Counted from the stretch's first letter, positions 1 to 5,466 are shown. The stretch: 5,586 nt of DNA from Candidatus Shapirobacteria bacterium (GCA_027021145.1 JALUUX010000098.1:1-5586), one strand, 5' to 3'. Numbers and translations are program-made. Notes: generated from the letters alone by a model not told the origin.

Positions 1-1
1 C

Positions 2-178
2 AACTCCTTAACTATTATTTTTATGCTGGTGGCCCTGGTTTGGTTGGGGGGAGAGACGACTCGCTGGTTTGCCACCGCCCTTTTGATTGGCACGATAGCG
101 GGAACTTATTCTTCCACTTTTACCGCCACGCCCCTTTTGGTGGTTTGGCATTCAATCGCGGCTCGCTGGCGGCGATGA
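2..178 (+). CDS. secF: Protein translocase subunit SecF, C-terminal fragment (5' end outside window)
   Basis: This frame is open from the window edge to a TGA at 176-178 and gives 58 residues. SecF is an inner-membrane subunit of the SecDF complex, which uses the proton gradient to help the SecYEG channel export proteins. The fragment shows two hydrophobic segments: one around IIFMLVALVWL (residues 5-15) and one from about FATALLIGTIAG to TPLLVVW (residues 23-49). Between them lies a GGE-TRxFA turn. The stretch GTIAGTYSSTFTATPLLV matches the conserved SecF signature of a glycine-rich helix, then GTYSS, then a final helix ending PLL. A short basic tail (AARWRR) follows, as expected for a cytoplasmic C-terminus. 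The gene converges on cca, and its last 73 bp are antisense to the cca 3' end. SecD would be expected upstream but is not visible. Confidence 0.9.
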   Translation, partial: NSLTIIFMLVALVWLGGETTRWFATALLIGTIAGTYSSTFTATPLLVVWHSIAARWRR

Positions 179-1554
179 TTGTGAGGATTAAGTTGTTGGT
201 AAATTTCCGGAATCCGACTGAGTAGGTATTGACGCTGATTCTTTTCTTTATTATCTTCTACTTCTTCAAACAAGGCTTGAAGTATCTTACCCACCATTGG
301 TCCCGGTTTAATTTTAAGAATGGTCATAACATCATGACCATTGACTTTAAGATCTTTAACTGAAAATGGTTGTTTTTGGACTTCAGCTAGGCGCTTCTTG
401 AATAATTCCAGGCGCCACGAGGTTCTGGGAACGCCACTGCCAAGCCGGTCGCCCACACGAACATCAAGAATGTCTTGGAGGTTTTCCTGACCCACTCGGC
501 GGATAAAACGCCTGATGGCTTTGTCAGTTTGATTTTCGTTAGGAGTAAATTGATGCCAGCGGACTAAGCGCCAAAGCCGGTCTAATTGCCGGTTAGAAAG
601 TCTCAATCGCCGGCCAATCTTTTTGACCATAATTGCTCCTACTACTTCATGATTATAGAAAGTGCGCTCTTCTCCTTCTCCCTTGGCAGTAGCAGGTTTG
701 CCGATATCATGAAGAAGGGTGGCCAATCTGACAATAGGATCTTTTGAGGGGCAGTAACGGAGTGATTCGATTAGATGGGTCCAAACATCATAAATGTGAT
801 GTTTAGCCTGAGCAACACCGCGAGCCTCAAGTAATTCTGGCAAAATATATTTTAATAAGCCGGAATTATACAAAAGGAGAATGCCGTCGGCTGGATGGCG
901 ACTAGCTAGGAGCTTGAGGAGTTCGTCACGAATTCTCTCCCAGGCAATTTCCTGGATTAAAAAAGCATTTTTTTGAATTGAGGTAAAAGTTTTGGGCTCA
1001 ATAACAAAACCTAATTGAGTGGCAATTCTGACGGCTCGAAGGAGGCGAAGGGCATCTTCTTGAAATCTTTTATTTGGATCACCAACAGCCCGAATGACTT
1101 TCTTTTTGAGGTCTTTTTGCCCTTCAAAAGGATCAATGATTGTTTCAATTTTGAGTTTTGAGTTTTGAGTTTTGAGTTTTATCGCAATCGCATTAATGGT
1201 AAAATCGCGCCTGGAGAGGTCCTCTTCGACAGTTTTGCCCCAAGTAACTTTATCTGGACGACGGCGATCAGAATAGCCTCGTTCGGTTCGATAAGTGGTT
1301 ACTTCAAGAACATCATCTTTTTTGGGGCCCATAACGATGCTAACAGTGCCGAATTGATTATGATAAAAGCTATTTTTGGGGAATAACTTAAGCATTTCCT
1401 CAGGAGAAGCATTGGTAGCGAAATCCCAGTCGGCAATTTTGTGACCAGTTATTAAGCCTCTGGCTGAACCACCAACGAGATAGATTTCAAATCCTGCCTG
1501 TTGAAAAGTATTAATTAATTTTTTAACCTTATCAGGCAATTTTATCTTTTTCAT
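106..1554 (-). CDS. cca: CCA tRNA nucleotidyltransferase with HD domain
   Basis: This 482-residue class II nucleotidyltransferase adds or repairs the 3'-CCA of tRNAs without a nucleic-acid template, using CTP and ATP in the cytoplasm. The polymerase head is at residues 20-160: a LVGGSARG loop at 26-33, the metal-binding DWD at 42-44, and RRDFTINA at 115-122. The nucleotide-selecting ERxxxE is at 206-211, after the neck motif EDxxRxxRxxR at 166-176. An HD phosphohydrolase domain follows at about 255-375, with H260, HD at 282-283, H302 and D369, as in bacterial CCA enzymes with 2',3'-phosphatase activity. The usual D after GGxxR is G33 here. Residues 126-136 come from a tandem 7-bp repeat. The last 25 residues are basic, match no family feature I know, and lie antisense to secF. 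The ATG at 1552-1554 suits the family N-terminus. No Shine-Dalgarno is visible. Strict CCA-adding rather than poly(A) activity is inferred. Confidence 0.93.
   Translation of the reverse strand: MKKIKLPDKVKKLINTFQQAGFEIYLVGGSARGLITGHKIADWDFATNASPEEMLKLFPKNSFYHNQFGTVSIVMGPKKDDVLEVTTYRTERGYSDRRRPDKVTWGKTVEEDLSRRDFTINAIAIKLKTQNSKLKIETIIDPFEGQKDLKKKVIRAVGDPNKRFQEDALRLLRAVRIATQLGFVIEPKTFTSIQKNAFLIQEIAWERIRDELLKLLASRHPADGILLLYNSGLLKYILPELLEARGVAQAKHHIYDVWTHLIESLRYCPSKDPIVRLATLLHDIGKPATAKGEGEERTFYNHEVVGAIMVKKIGRRLRLSNRQLDRLWRLVRWHQFTPNENQTDKAIRRFIRRVGQENLQDILDVRVGDRLGSGVPRTSWRLELFKKRLAEVQKQPFSVKDLKVNGHDVMTILKIKPGPMVGKILQALFEEVEDNKEKNQRQYLLSRIPEIYQQLNPHNHRRQRAAIECQTTKRGVAVKVEE
1149..1180. repeat. Tandem 7-bp repeat (TTTTGAG, about 4.6 copies) inside cca
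   Basis: Four perfect tandem copies of TTTTGAG (1149-1176) are followed by a partial TTTT (1177-1180). On the cca coding strand this reads CTCAAAA repeats and encodes about residues 125-136 (KLKTQNSKLK), between the RRDFTINAIA motif and the IDPFEGQKDL segment. The unit length is not a multiple of three, so gain or loss of one copy would frameshift cca, while gain or loss of three would keep the frame. Slipped-strand expansion is the simplest origin (inference). Confidence 0.9.
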
Positions 1555-1583
1555 AATTTGAATAAATCAACTAATTTAGCCGA

Positions 1584-1598
1584 CTTAGCTAATCTAAG
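1584..1598. repeat. Small inverted repeat in the cca-recJ divergent region
   Basis: CTTAG (1584-1588) and CTAAG (1594-1598) form a perfect 5-bp inverted repeat around CTAAT. A second overlapping pair, TTAGC (1576-1580) with GCTAA (1588-1592), is also present. The site lies just upstream of the recJ -10 and around the predicted start site of cca, so it could be a repressor site or a leader hairpin. Arms this short in AT-rich DNA may be chance. Confidence 0.25.
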
Positions 1599-1602
1599 TT
1601 AT

Positions 1603-1608
1603 ATTATA
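1603..1608 (-). promoter_or_regulatory. -10 element of the cca promoter
   Basis: The minus strand reads a consensus TATAAT here. A start site about 7 nt downstream would fall near 1596, giving a 5' leader of about 41 nt before the cca ATG. No good -35 hexamer is visible at 16-18 bp; the best candidates fall in the first recJ codons and are poor. The element overlaps the -10 box proposed for recJ on the other strand. Confidence 0.5.
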
Positions 1609-1610
1609 CT
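1605..1610 (+). promoter_or_regulatory. -10 element of the recJ promoter (leaderless start predicted)
   Basis: TATACT matches the -10 consensus at 5 of 6 positions and lies 8 nt before the recJ ATG. Transcription should therefore begin within about 0-3 nt of the start codon. The intervening sequence AGTAACCA holds no Shine-Dalgarno. No convincing -35 is visible at 17 bp (GACTTA). An overlapping TATTAT at 1602-1607 is an alternative. Confidence 0.45.
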
Positions 1611-1618
1611 AGTAACCA

Positions 1619-3295
1619 ATGAAACCTAAAAAGTGGCTAATTCTTTATCCTAAGAAAGTTACTCAGGAGTTTTCAAAAGAACGCATCCTTGAGCTTTTAT
1701 TAGAGAATCGAGGTGCCAGCCGACCCCAAGGACAAATAGCTCTGGCCAAGGATCAAGTTGATCCTGAATTAGCGGGGATTGCTACTCAATCTTTAGCTGC
1801 CGCTATTGGCTTGATTCAAAAAGCGATTCGTCATGAGAAAAAGATCATTATTTATGGTGATTATGATGTTGATGGGTTAACGGCTACGGCAGTTCTCTGG
1901 GAAGCGCTGTGGCGACAGGGAGCTAAGGTTTTGCCCTTTATTCCTGATCGGATCCGTGATGGCTATGGAATTAATCCCAAGACTATTCGAAGACTCAAAA
2001 AACAACATCCTGACCTGGAGTTAATTATTACCGTGGACAATGGCATTGGAGCCCATGAAGCTGTCGCTTTGGCCCATGATTTAGGGATTCAGATAATAAT
2101 TAGCGACCATCATCTAGCCCCAAATTATTTACCAGAAGCAGAGGCTATCATTCATAGCCCTCAATTGGCTGGTGTCGGAGTAGCCTGGTTTTTGGCGCGA
2201 GAGTTTGGTTATCAAGATTTAGATTTAGTCGCTTTGGGAACGGTAGCCGATCTTCTTCCCCTTCAAGGAATTAACCATCAGTTGGTTAAATTAGGTTTAA
2301 AAGAGCTGGCCGATACTCGTCGAGTGGGGTTAAGGGAGTTGATGACTCGGGCAGGTTTAAAAAATAAGGAAGAGCTCTCTAGCTGGGAAATTTCCTTTAT
2401 TCTGGCGCCCAGGTTGAATGCAGTTGGTCGCCTAGCCCAGGCAATTGATGGCTTGAGGCTACTCTGTGCCGACTATTTCCCTCAAAAAGAACAACTGGCA
2501 ATCGAGTTAGCTAGCAGATTGGAGCAGATTAATAATCAACGCCAGGATTTAATGAACCAAAGCTTTGAAGATGCTCAAAAGAAAGTTGGTTCCAGGCTAA
2601 AGAAAATTTTGTTTGCGGCTGACGAGTCTTATCATCAGGGGATCATTGGTTTAGTGGCAGGTAAATTAGTAGAGAAATTCTACCGCCCAGCGATTGTTGT
2701 TTGGCGAGGGGAGAGGTATAGCAAAGGGTCAGCCCGATCGATACCAGGGTGCAATATCGTGGAGTTAATTAAAGCAGCCGAAGACTTGTTGGTAGATCTT
2801 GGAGGTCACCCGATGGCGGCGGGATTTACGATTGAGACGGAGAACATTGAAAAGTTTGCTCAGCGAATTGAACAGATTGCTGAAAGTGTGATTGAACCAG
2901 AAAGCTTAATTCCTCAACTTAAGATTGACTTTGAAATTGATTTTTCTCTAGTTAACAAGGATTTTTATCAGTTAATTAGAGGCTTAGCTCCATTTGGTTT
3001 TGGCAATCCAGAGCCGACCTTTCTTATCCGTCAAGCAAGAGTAGTTAATCTACGAGTGATGGGCAAACAAGAGCAGCACCTGAAGTTGTGGCTGGATGAC
3101 CCTCAGACACCTTTAGTAGAAAGATTGGTGGCTGAAGCCATTGGTTTTGGTTGGGGGGAATGGTCTAATAGGCTTCTTCCTGGTGACCTAGTCGATGTTG
3201 TTTTTAATCTCGGCCTCAATCGCTGGAACGGCCGCGAAACCCTCCAACTAAAGATAAAAGACCTAAAACCCTCAACCACACCGGGTGTGGCCTAG
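1619..3295 (+). CDS. recJ: Single-stranded-DNA-specific exonuclease RecJ
   Basis: RecJ is a cytoplasmic 5'-to-3' single-strand DNA exonuclease used in recombination, mismatch repair and base-excision repair. The 558-residue product is close to the usual length (E. coli 577). DHH-domain motifs appear in order: GDYDVDG at 80-86, VDNG at 139-142, SDHH at 162-165, GVGVAW at 185-190, GTVADL at 207-212 and RLNAVGR at 265-271. The DHHA1 part follows, with HQGIIGLVAG near 339-348, SKGSARS at 368-374 and GGHPMAAG at 395-402. The C-terminal OB-fold has PFGFGNPEP near 458-466 and ends WNGRETLQLKIKDLKP. The predicted metal-binding Asp and His residues are all present. The loop between SDHH and GVGVAW is about 8-10 residues shorter than in E. 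coli RecJ. The last seven residues (STTPGVA) and the stop come from the left palindromic repeat of the transposase unit. The ATG at 1619 fits the promoter; no Shine-Dalgarno is seen. Confidence 0.96.
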   Translation: MKPKKWLILYPKKVTQEFSKERILELLLENRGASRPQGQIALAKDQVDPELAGIATQSLAAAIGLIQKAIRHEKKIIIYGDYDVDGLTATAVLWEALWRQGAKVLPFIPDRIRDGYGINPKTIRRLKKQHPDLELIITVDNGIGAHEAVALAHDLGIQIIISDHHLAPNYLPEAEAIIHSPQLAGVGVAWFLAREFGYQDLDLVALGTVADLLPLQGINHQLVKLGLKELADTRRVGLRELMTRAGLKNKEELSSWEISFILAPRLNAVGRLAQAIDGLRLLCADYFPQKEQLAIELASRLEQINNQRQDLMNQSFEDAQKKVGSRLKKILFAADESYHQGIIGLVAGKLVEKFYRPAIVVWRGERYSKGSARSIPGCNIVELIKAAEDLLVDLGGHPMAAGFTIETENIEKFAQRIEQIAESVIEPESLIPQLKIDFEIDFSLVNKDFYQLIRGLAPFGFGNPEPTFLIRQARVVNLRVMGKQEQHLKLWLDDPQTPLVERLVAEAIGFGWGEWSNRLLPGDLVDVVFNLGLNRWNGRETLQLKIKDLKPSTTPGVA

Positions 3296-3310
3296 GTACG
3301 CCACACCGGG
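3273..3310 (+). repeat. Left palindromic end of the transposase unit
   Basis: CCACACC and GGTGTGG (3276-3282 and 3284-3290) form a palindrome around G3283, preceded by CAA. After 11 bp comes a half copy, CACACCGGG (3302-3310). The middle arm can alternatively pair downstream: GGTGTGGC (3284-3291) with GCCACACC (3300-3307), an 8-bp stem with an 8-nt loop. The repeat covers the last seven codons and the stop of recJ. Confidence 0.85.
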
Positions 3311-3316
3311 GTCTTT
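3284..3316 (+). terminator. Possible terminator hairpin after recJ
   Basis: The 8-bp GC-rich stem GGTGTGGC/GCCACACC (3284-3291 with 3300-3307) contains the recJ stop codon in its loop. It is followed by GGGGTCTTTAT, which is only weakly T-rich. The hairpin could end recJ transcripts or shield them from 3' decay. In the other direction it lies just past the transposase stop and could serve that gene too. The lack of a real T-tract keeps confidence low. Confidence 0.3.
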
Positions 3317-3328
3317 ATAACATCCTTA

Positions 3329-4006
3329 TTATTCATTTAATTGGTGTTTGATTATTTCCAAGGATCTTTGATAATCAGCTTGGTCAAGAACAAAACTCCG
3401 GTAGCTCCTCTTTGAGCCAAAACAAGAGATAACAACATCTTTCGAGCATAACTCGGGCTCTGTTGTTGTTTTTAAGTATTCTTTCAAAGACGAGAAGGGA
3501 TAGTTAAGCAGCTGTTTTTTATCTCTCACAAGATATGATGAATAGGGGTTGAGGTGAATGTAGCGGGAGAGATGGAGTAATTGTTCTTCGGTTTCAACTC
3601 TTATTGCTTTGAATCGGTTTTCAAATAGACTGCCGCGTCGTTGATACTTAAGATTAAAGTATCGAGAATAACTGTTCTGAATTAATCGCATAAATTCAGT
3701 AATTCCTTTTTCTTCCTCTTGACGAAGGAGAAGGTGGAAGTGATTTGGCATTAGGCAGTAGGCGATTATTGTAACCAACTTGAGACCCTTCTTCTTTAGG
3801 GAGTTGATTATTTTTTGTCGTTCTTGCCGCGAGAGCTGAAGAAATCTGGAGAATCGTCCTGGAGCTTCCGAGAAACGGTAATAGTCAATTAAATGAATGA
3901 ATCTCATGTAGTCTCTTTTTTGTCTAAAGACAGGAATAGAAGCAGTACCGCGATTAAGAATGTGGTATATTTCTCCCGTTGCTAGAGGAGTGATTCGTAT
4001 CGGCAT
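3329..4006 (-). CDS. REP-associated-type tyrosine (Y1/HUH) transposase
   Basis: The 225-residue product belongs to the IS200-like Y1 transposase superfamily, most like the REP-associated (RAYT) branch. These enzymes nick and rejoin single-stranded DNA next to hairpins through a covalent tyrosine link. Numbered from the ATG at 4006, it shows YHILNRG at about 14-20, the metal-binding HFH at 89-91 within LMPNHFHLLL, candidate catalytic tyrosines Y113 and Y116 in SYSRYFN, RGSLFENRFKAI at 124-135, and RYIHLNP near 148-154. All core motifs are intact and the frame is unbroken. The same frame opens 51 bp earlier at 4057, but that extension is encoded by the right palindromic end and lies upstream of a good TTGACA, so MPIRITP is preferred. 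The gene is flanked by matched inverted palindromes, its likely substrates. It may be domesticated. Confidence 0.88.
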   Translation of the reverse strand: MPIRITPLATGEIYHILNRGTASIPVFRQKRDYMRFIHLIDYYRFSEAPGRFSRFLQLSRQERQKIINSLKKKGLKLVTIIAYCLMPNHFHLLLRQEEEKGITEFMRLIQNSYSRYFNLKYQRRGSLFENRFKAIRVETEEQLLHLSRYIHLNPYSSYLVRDKKQLLNYPFSSLKEYLKTTTEPELCSKDVVISCFGSKRSYRSFVLDQADYQRSLEIIKHQLNE

Positions 4007-4015
4007 TATATCTAC

Positions 4016-4044
4016 ATGGTAAATTTTATTTCCCGGTGTGTCAA
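4016..4044 (-). promoter_or_regulatory. Transposase promoter partly inside the right repeat
   Basis: On the minus strand a perfect TTGACA (4044-4039) is followed after 17 bp by TACCAT (4021-4016), which matches the -10 consensus at 4 of 6 positions. The ATG at 4006 is 9 nt further on, so the mRNA would be leaderless or nearly so. The -35 straddles the 11-bp spacer and the CACACCGGG half repeat, so the end of the element supplies part of its own promoter. Transposase binding there could repress it (inference). Confidence 0.5.
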
Positions 4045-4069
4045 TAGCAATCCACACCCGGTGTGGTTG
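4032..4069 (-). repeat. Right palindromic end of the transposase unit
   Basis: This is an inverted copy of the left end. The 18-bp outer block (4052-4069) is identical to 3273-3290 in reverse complement, and the inner CACACCGGG block (4032-4040) also matches. The 11-bp spacer (4041-4051) has the same length but a different sequence. The palindrome CCACACC-C-GGTGTGG is at 4052-4066. The alternative pairing of the middle arm with the half copy is 6 bp here, against 8 bp at the left end. Confidence 0.85.
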
Positions 4070-4073
4070 GGCA

Positions 4074-4102
4074 TTTTCAAAGAGGGGGAGGAGTGGTAGA
4101 AT
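4074..4102 (+). promoter_or_regulatory. aspS promoter with extended -10
   Basis: TAGAAT (4097-4102) is preceded by TGG, giving an extended -10 (TGn-TAGAAT). TTTTCA (4074-4079) lies 17 bp upstream and matches TTGACA at 4 of 6 positions. The aspS ATG follows the -10 by 8 nt (AGCTTAAA), predicting a leaderless or nearly leaderless transcript. The -35 begins only 5 bp outside the right end of the transposase unit. Confidence 0.55.
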
Positions 4103-4110
4103 AGCTTAAA

Positions 4111-5466
4111 ATGGAGAGGACACTCATTCGGGAGACAGTCAATAAAGTCGAGCAGAAAGTGCTTCTTTTTGGTTGGGTTAACTCAGTTAGAAAACACGGG
4201 AAAATTGTTTTTGTTGATCTTCGGGATCGATCAGGAGTAGTTCAATTAGTGGGTGGAAGCGAGTTAAAGGGTTTAGGTCATGAAGATGTAATTAAAGTCA
4301 TTGGAATAGTTAAAAAGAGGGATCAGAGAGCAATCAATCCCAAGCTAATTACAGGAGAAATAGAGGTATTAGTAGAAAAACTAGAAGTCTTGGCCAAATC
4401 AAAAGCCTTACCTATTGATATTTATGGTTCTGGTTTGGCCATCGACGAACGAGTACGGTTAAAATATCGTTATCTTGATTTGCGTCGACCTCGGTTGCAA
4501 AGAAACCTGCGTTGGCGATCTCAGTTAGCTCATTTGTTTCGTCAGGCCTTTTTGGCCCGAGATTTTATCGAAATTACCACTCCTTTATTAACTAAATCGA
4601 CTCCCGAGGGAGCCAGAGACTTTTTAGTTCCTTCTCGATTACGGCCAGGAAAGTTTTATGCCCTGCCTCAATCGCCCCAACAATATAAACAGTTATTAAT
4701 GGTGGCTGGCTTTGAGCGCTATTTTCAGCTTGCTCCTTGTTTGCGGGATGAGGACTTGCGTGCTGATCGACAATTTGAATTTACCCAAGTTGATGTTGAG
4801 ATATCCTTTGTAACCCGAGACCAAATTCTTAATTTAATCGAGGAGGTGGTGATTGAAGTTTTTGAAAAAGCCGGGTTCAAAATTGAACAGAAACCATTTC
4901 CTAGAATTAGTTATCAGGAAGCGATTAAAAAATACGGCGAAGATAAATTTGATCTCCGAAAAGATCCTAAGAGTGATCATTTAGCTTTTGCTTGGGTAAT
5001 CGACTTCCCTTTATTTGAGCGCACCGAAACTCGGGACTTAGCACCGATGCATAATCCTTTTACTATGCCTCATCCCGAAGATTTGGATCTTCTTGATCAA
5101 GAGCCGGAAAAGGCTCGTTCTTGGCAATATGATTTAGTTTGTAATGGCTTTGAGGTTGGTGGCGGAGGAATTAGAATTACCGACCCCCAAATCCAAGAGA
5201 AGATTTTTACTCTTTTGGGCCATAGTAAGGAAGAGATTAGGGAAAAATTTGGTCACCTTCTTGAAGCTTTTGAGTATGGCGTGCCTCCCCATGGAGGAAT
5301 TGCTCTAGGTTTCGATCGCCTGGTAGCAATTGCTTTAGGCGAACGGTCAATCCGGGAAGTAATTGCTTTTCCCGTTAATTCTTCTGGGCAAACTGCAGTG
5401 ATGGAGGCTCCCAGTGAGGTGAGTCCAGATCAATTGGCAGAACTGGGGATCAAATTAGCTAACTAG
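4111..5466 (+). CDS. aspS: Aspartyl-tRNA synthetase, bacterial type without the GAD insertion
   Basis: This cytoplasmic class IIb synthetase activates aspartate with ATP and loads it on tRNA-Asp (or also on tRNA-Asn if non-discriminating, which cannot be decided here). The anticodon-binding OB domain is at about 1-105 (GWVNSVRKHGKIVFVDLRDR). A linker follows with RVRLKYRYLDLRRP near 114-127. The class II core has motif 1 around 140-160, QSPQ at 187-190, motif 2 at 211-220 (LRDEDLRADR, with L where F is usual) and motif 3 with GGIALGFDRL at 395-404. The ending REVIAFPVN and APSEVSPDQLAELGI is bacterial in type. At 451 residues it is well short of the usual 580-600, because DKFDLRKDP (278-286) passes almost directly into LAFAWVIDFPLFE (291-303), where bacterial AspRS normally carries the GAD domain of about 120 residues. 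The frame is intact, so this looks like a true architecture rather than decay. Confidence 0.95.
   Translation: MERTLIRETVNKVEQKVLLFGWVNSVRKHGKIVFVDLRDRSGVVQLVGGSELKGLGHEDVIKVIGIVKKRDQRAINPKLITGEIEVLVEKLEVLAKSKALPIDIYGSGLAIDERVRLKYRYLDLRRPRLQRNLRWRSQLAHLFRQAFLARDFIEITTPLLTKSTPEGARDFLVPSRLRPGKFYALPQSPQQYKQLLMVAGFERYFQLAPCLRDEDLRADRQFEFTQVDVEISFVTRDQILNLIEEVVIEVFEKAGFKIEQKPFPRISYQEAIKKYGEDKFDLRKDPKSDHLAFAWVIDFPLFERTETRDLAPMHNPFTMPHPEDLDLLDQEPEKARSWQYDLVCNGFEVGGGGIRITDPQIQEKIFTLLGHSKEEIREKFGHLLEAFEYGVPPHGGIALGFDRLVAIALGERSIREVIAFPVNSSGQTAVMEAPSEVSPDQLAELGIKLAN

Larger units (their letters stand above)
3273..4069. mobile_element. REPtron-like unit: Y1 transposase gene between inverted palindromic ends
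   Basis: The unit is 797 bp. The 18-bp sequence CAACCACACCGGGTGTGG occurs at 3273-3290 on the plus strand and exactly again at 4069-4052 on the minus strand. Going inward, each end has an unrelated 11-bp spacer and then an identical CACACCGGG (3302-3310 and 4040-4032). The only gene inside is an HUH/Y1 transposase reading towards the left end. This resembles REP-associated tyrosine transposases flanked by inverted REP sequences, and the hairpin-ended IS200/IS605 group. Outer borders are inferred from where the two ends stop matching. No target duplication is expected for this class, and I see none. It could be a domesticated gene rather than an active element. Confidence 0.75.

Noticed and set aside
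40..225. Plus-strand 61-codon ORF
   Set aside because: It is a shadow of the secF and cca 3' ends; the SecF frame over the same bases has clear family motifs.
1165..1386. Plus-strand 73-codon ORF
   Set aside because: It is wholly antisense to conserved cca motifs, has no recognisable domain, and its start falls in the 7-bp repeat.
4007..4057. Upstream ATG at 4055-4057 as the transposase start
   Set aside because: The 17 added residues are encoded by the palindromic end, do not resemble the family N-terminus, and lie upstream of the predicted transcript start.
3276..4066. CCACACC/GGTGTGG repeats as a CRISPR or operator array
   Set aside because: They occur only at the two ends of the transposase unit, in inverted orientation, which fits element ends better.
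4085..4095. Purine-rich GGGGGAGGAGTGG-like stretch as a Shine-Dalgarno for aspS
   Set aside because: It ends more than 15 nt before the ATG, too far for a normal SD, and it lies in the spacer of the proposed promoter, upstream of the -10.
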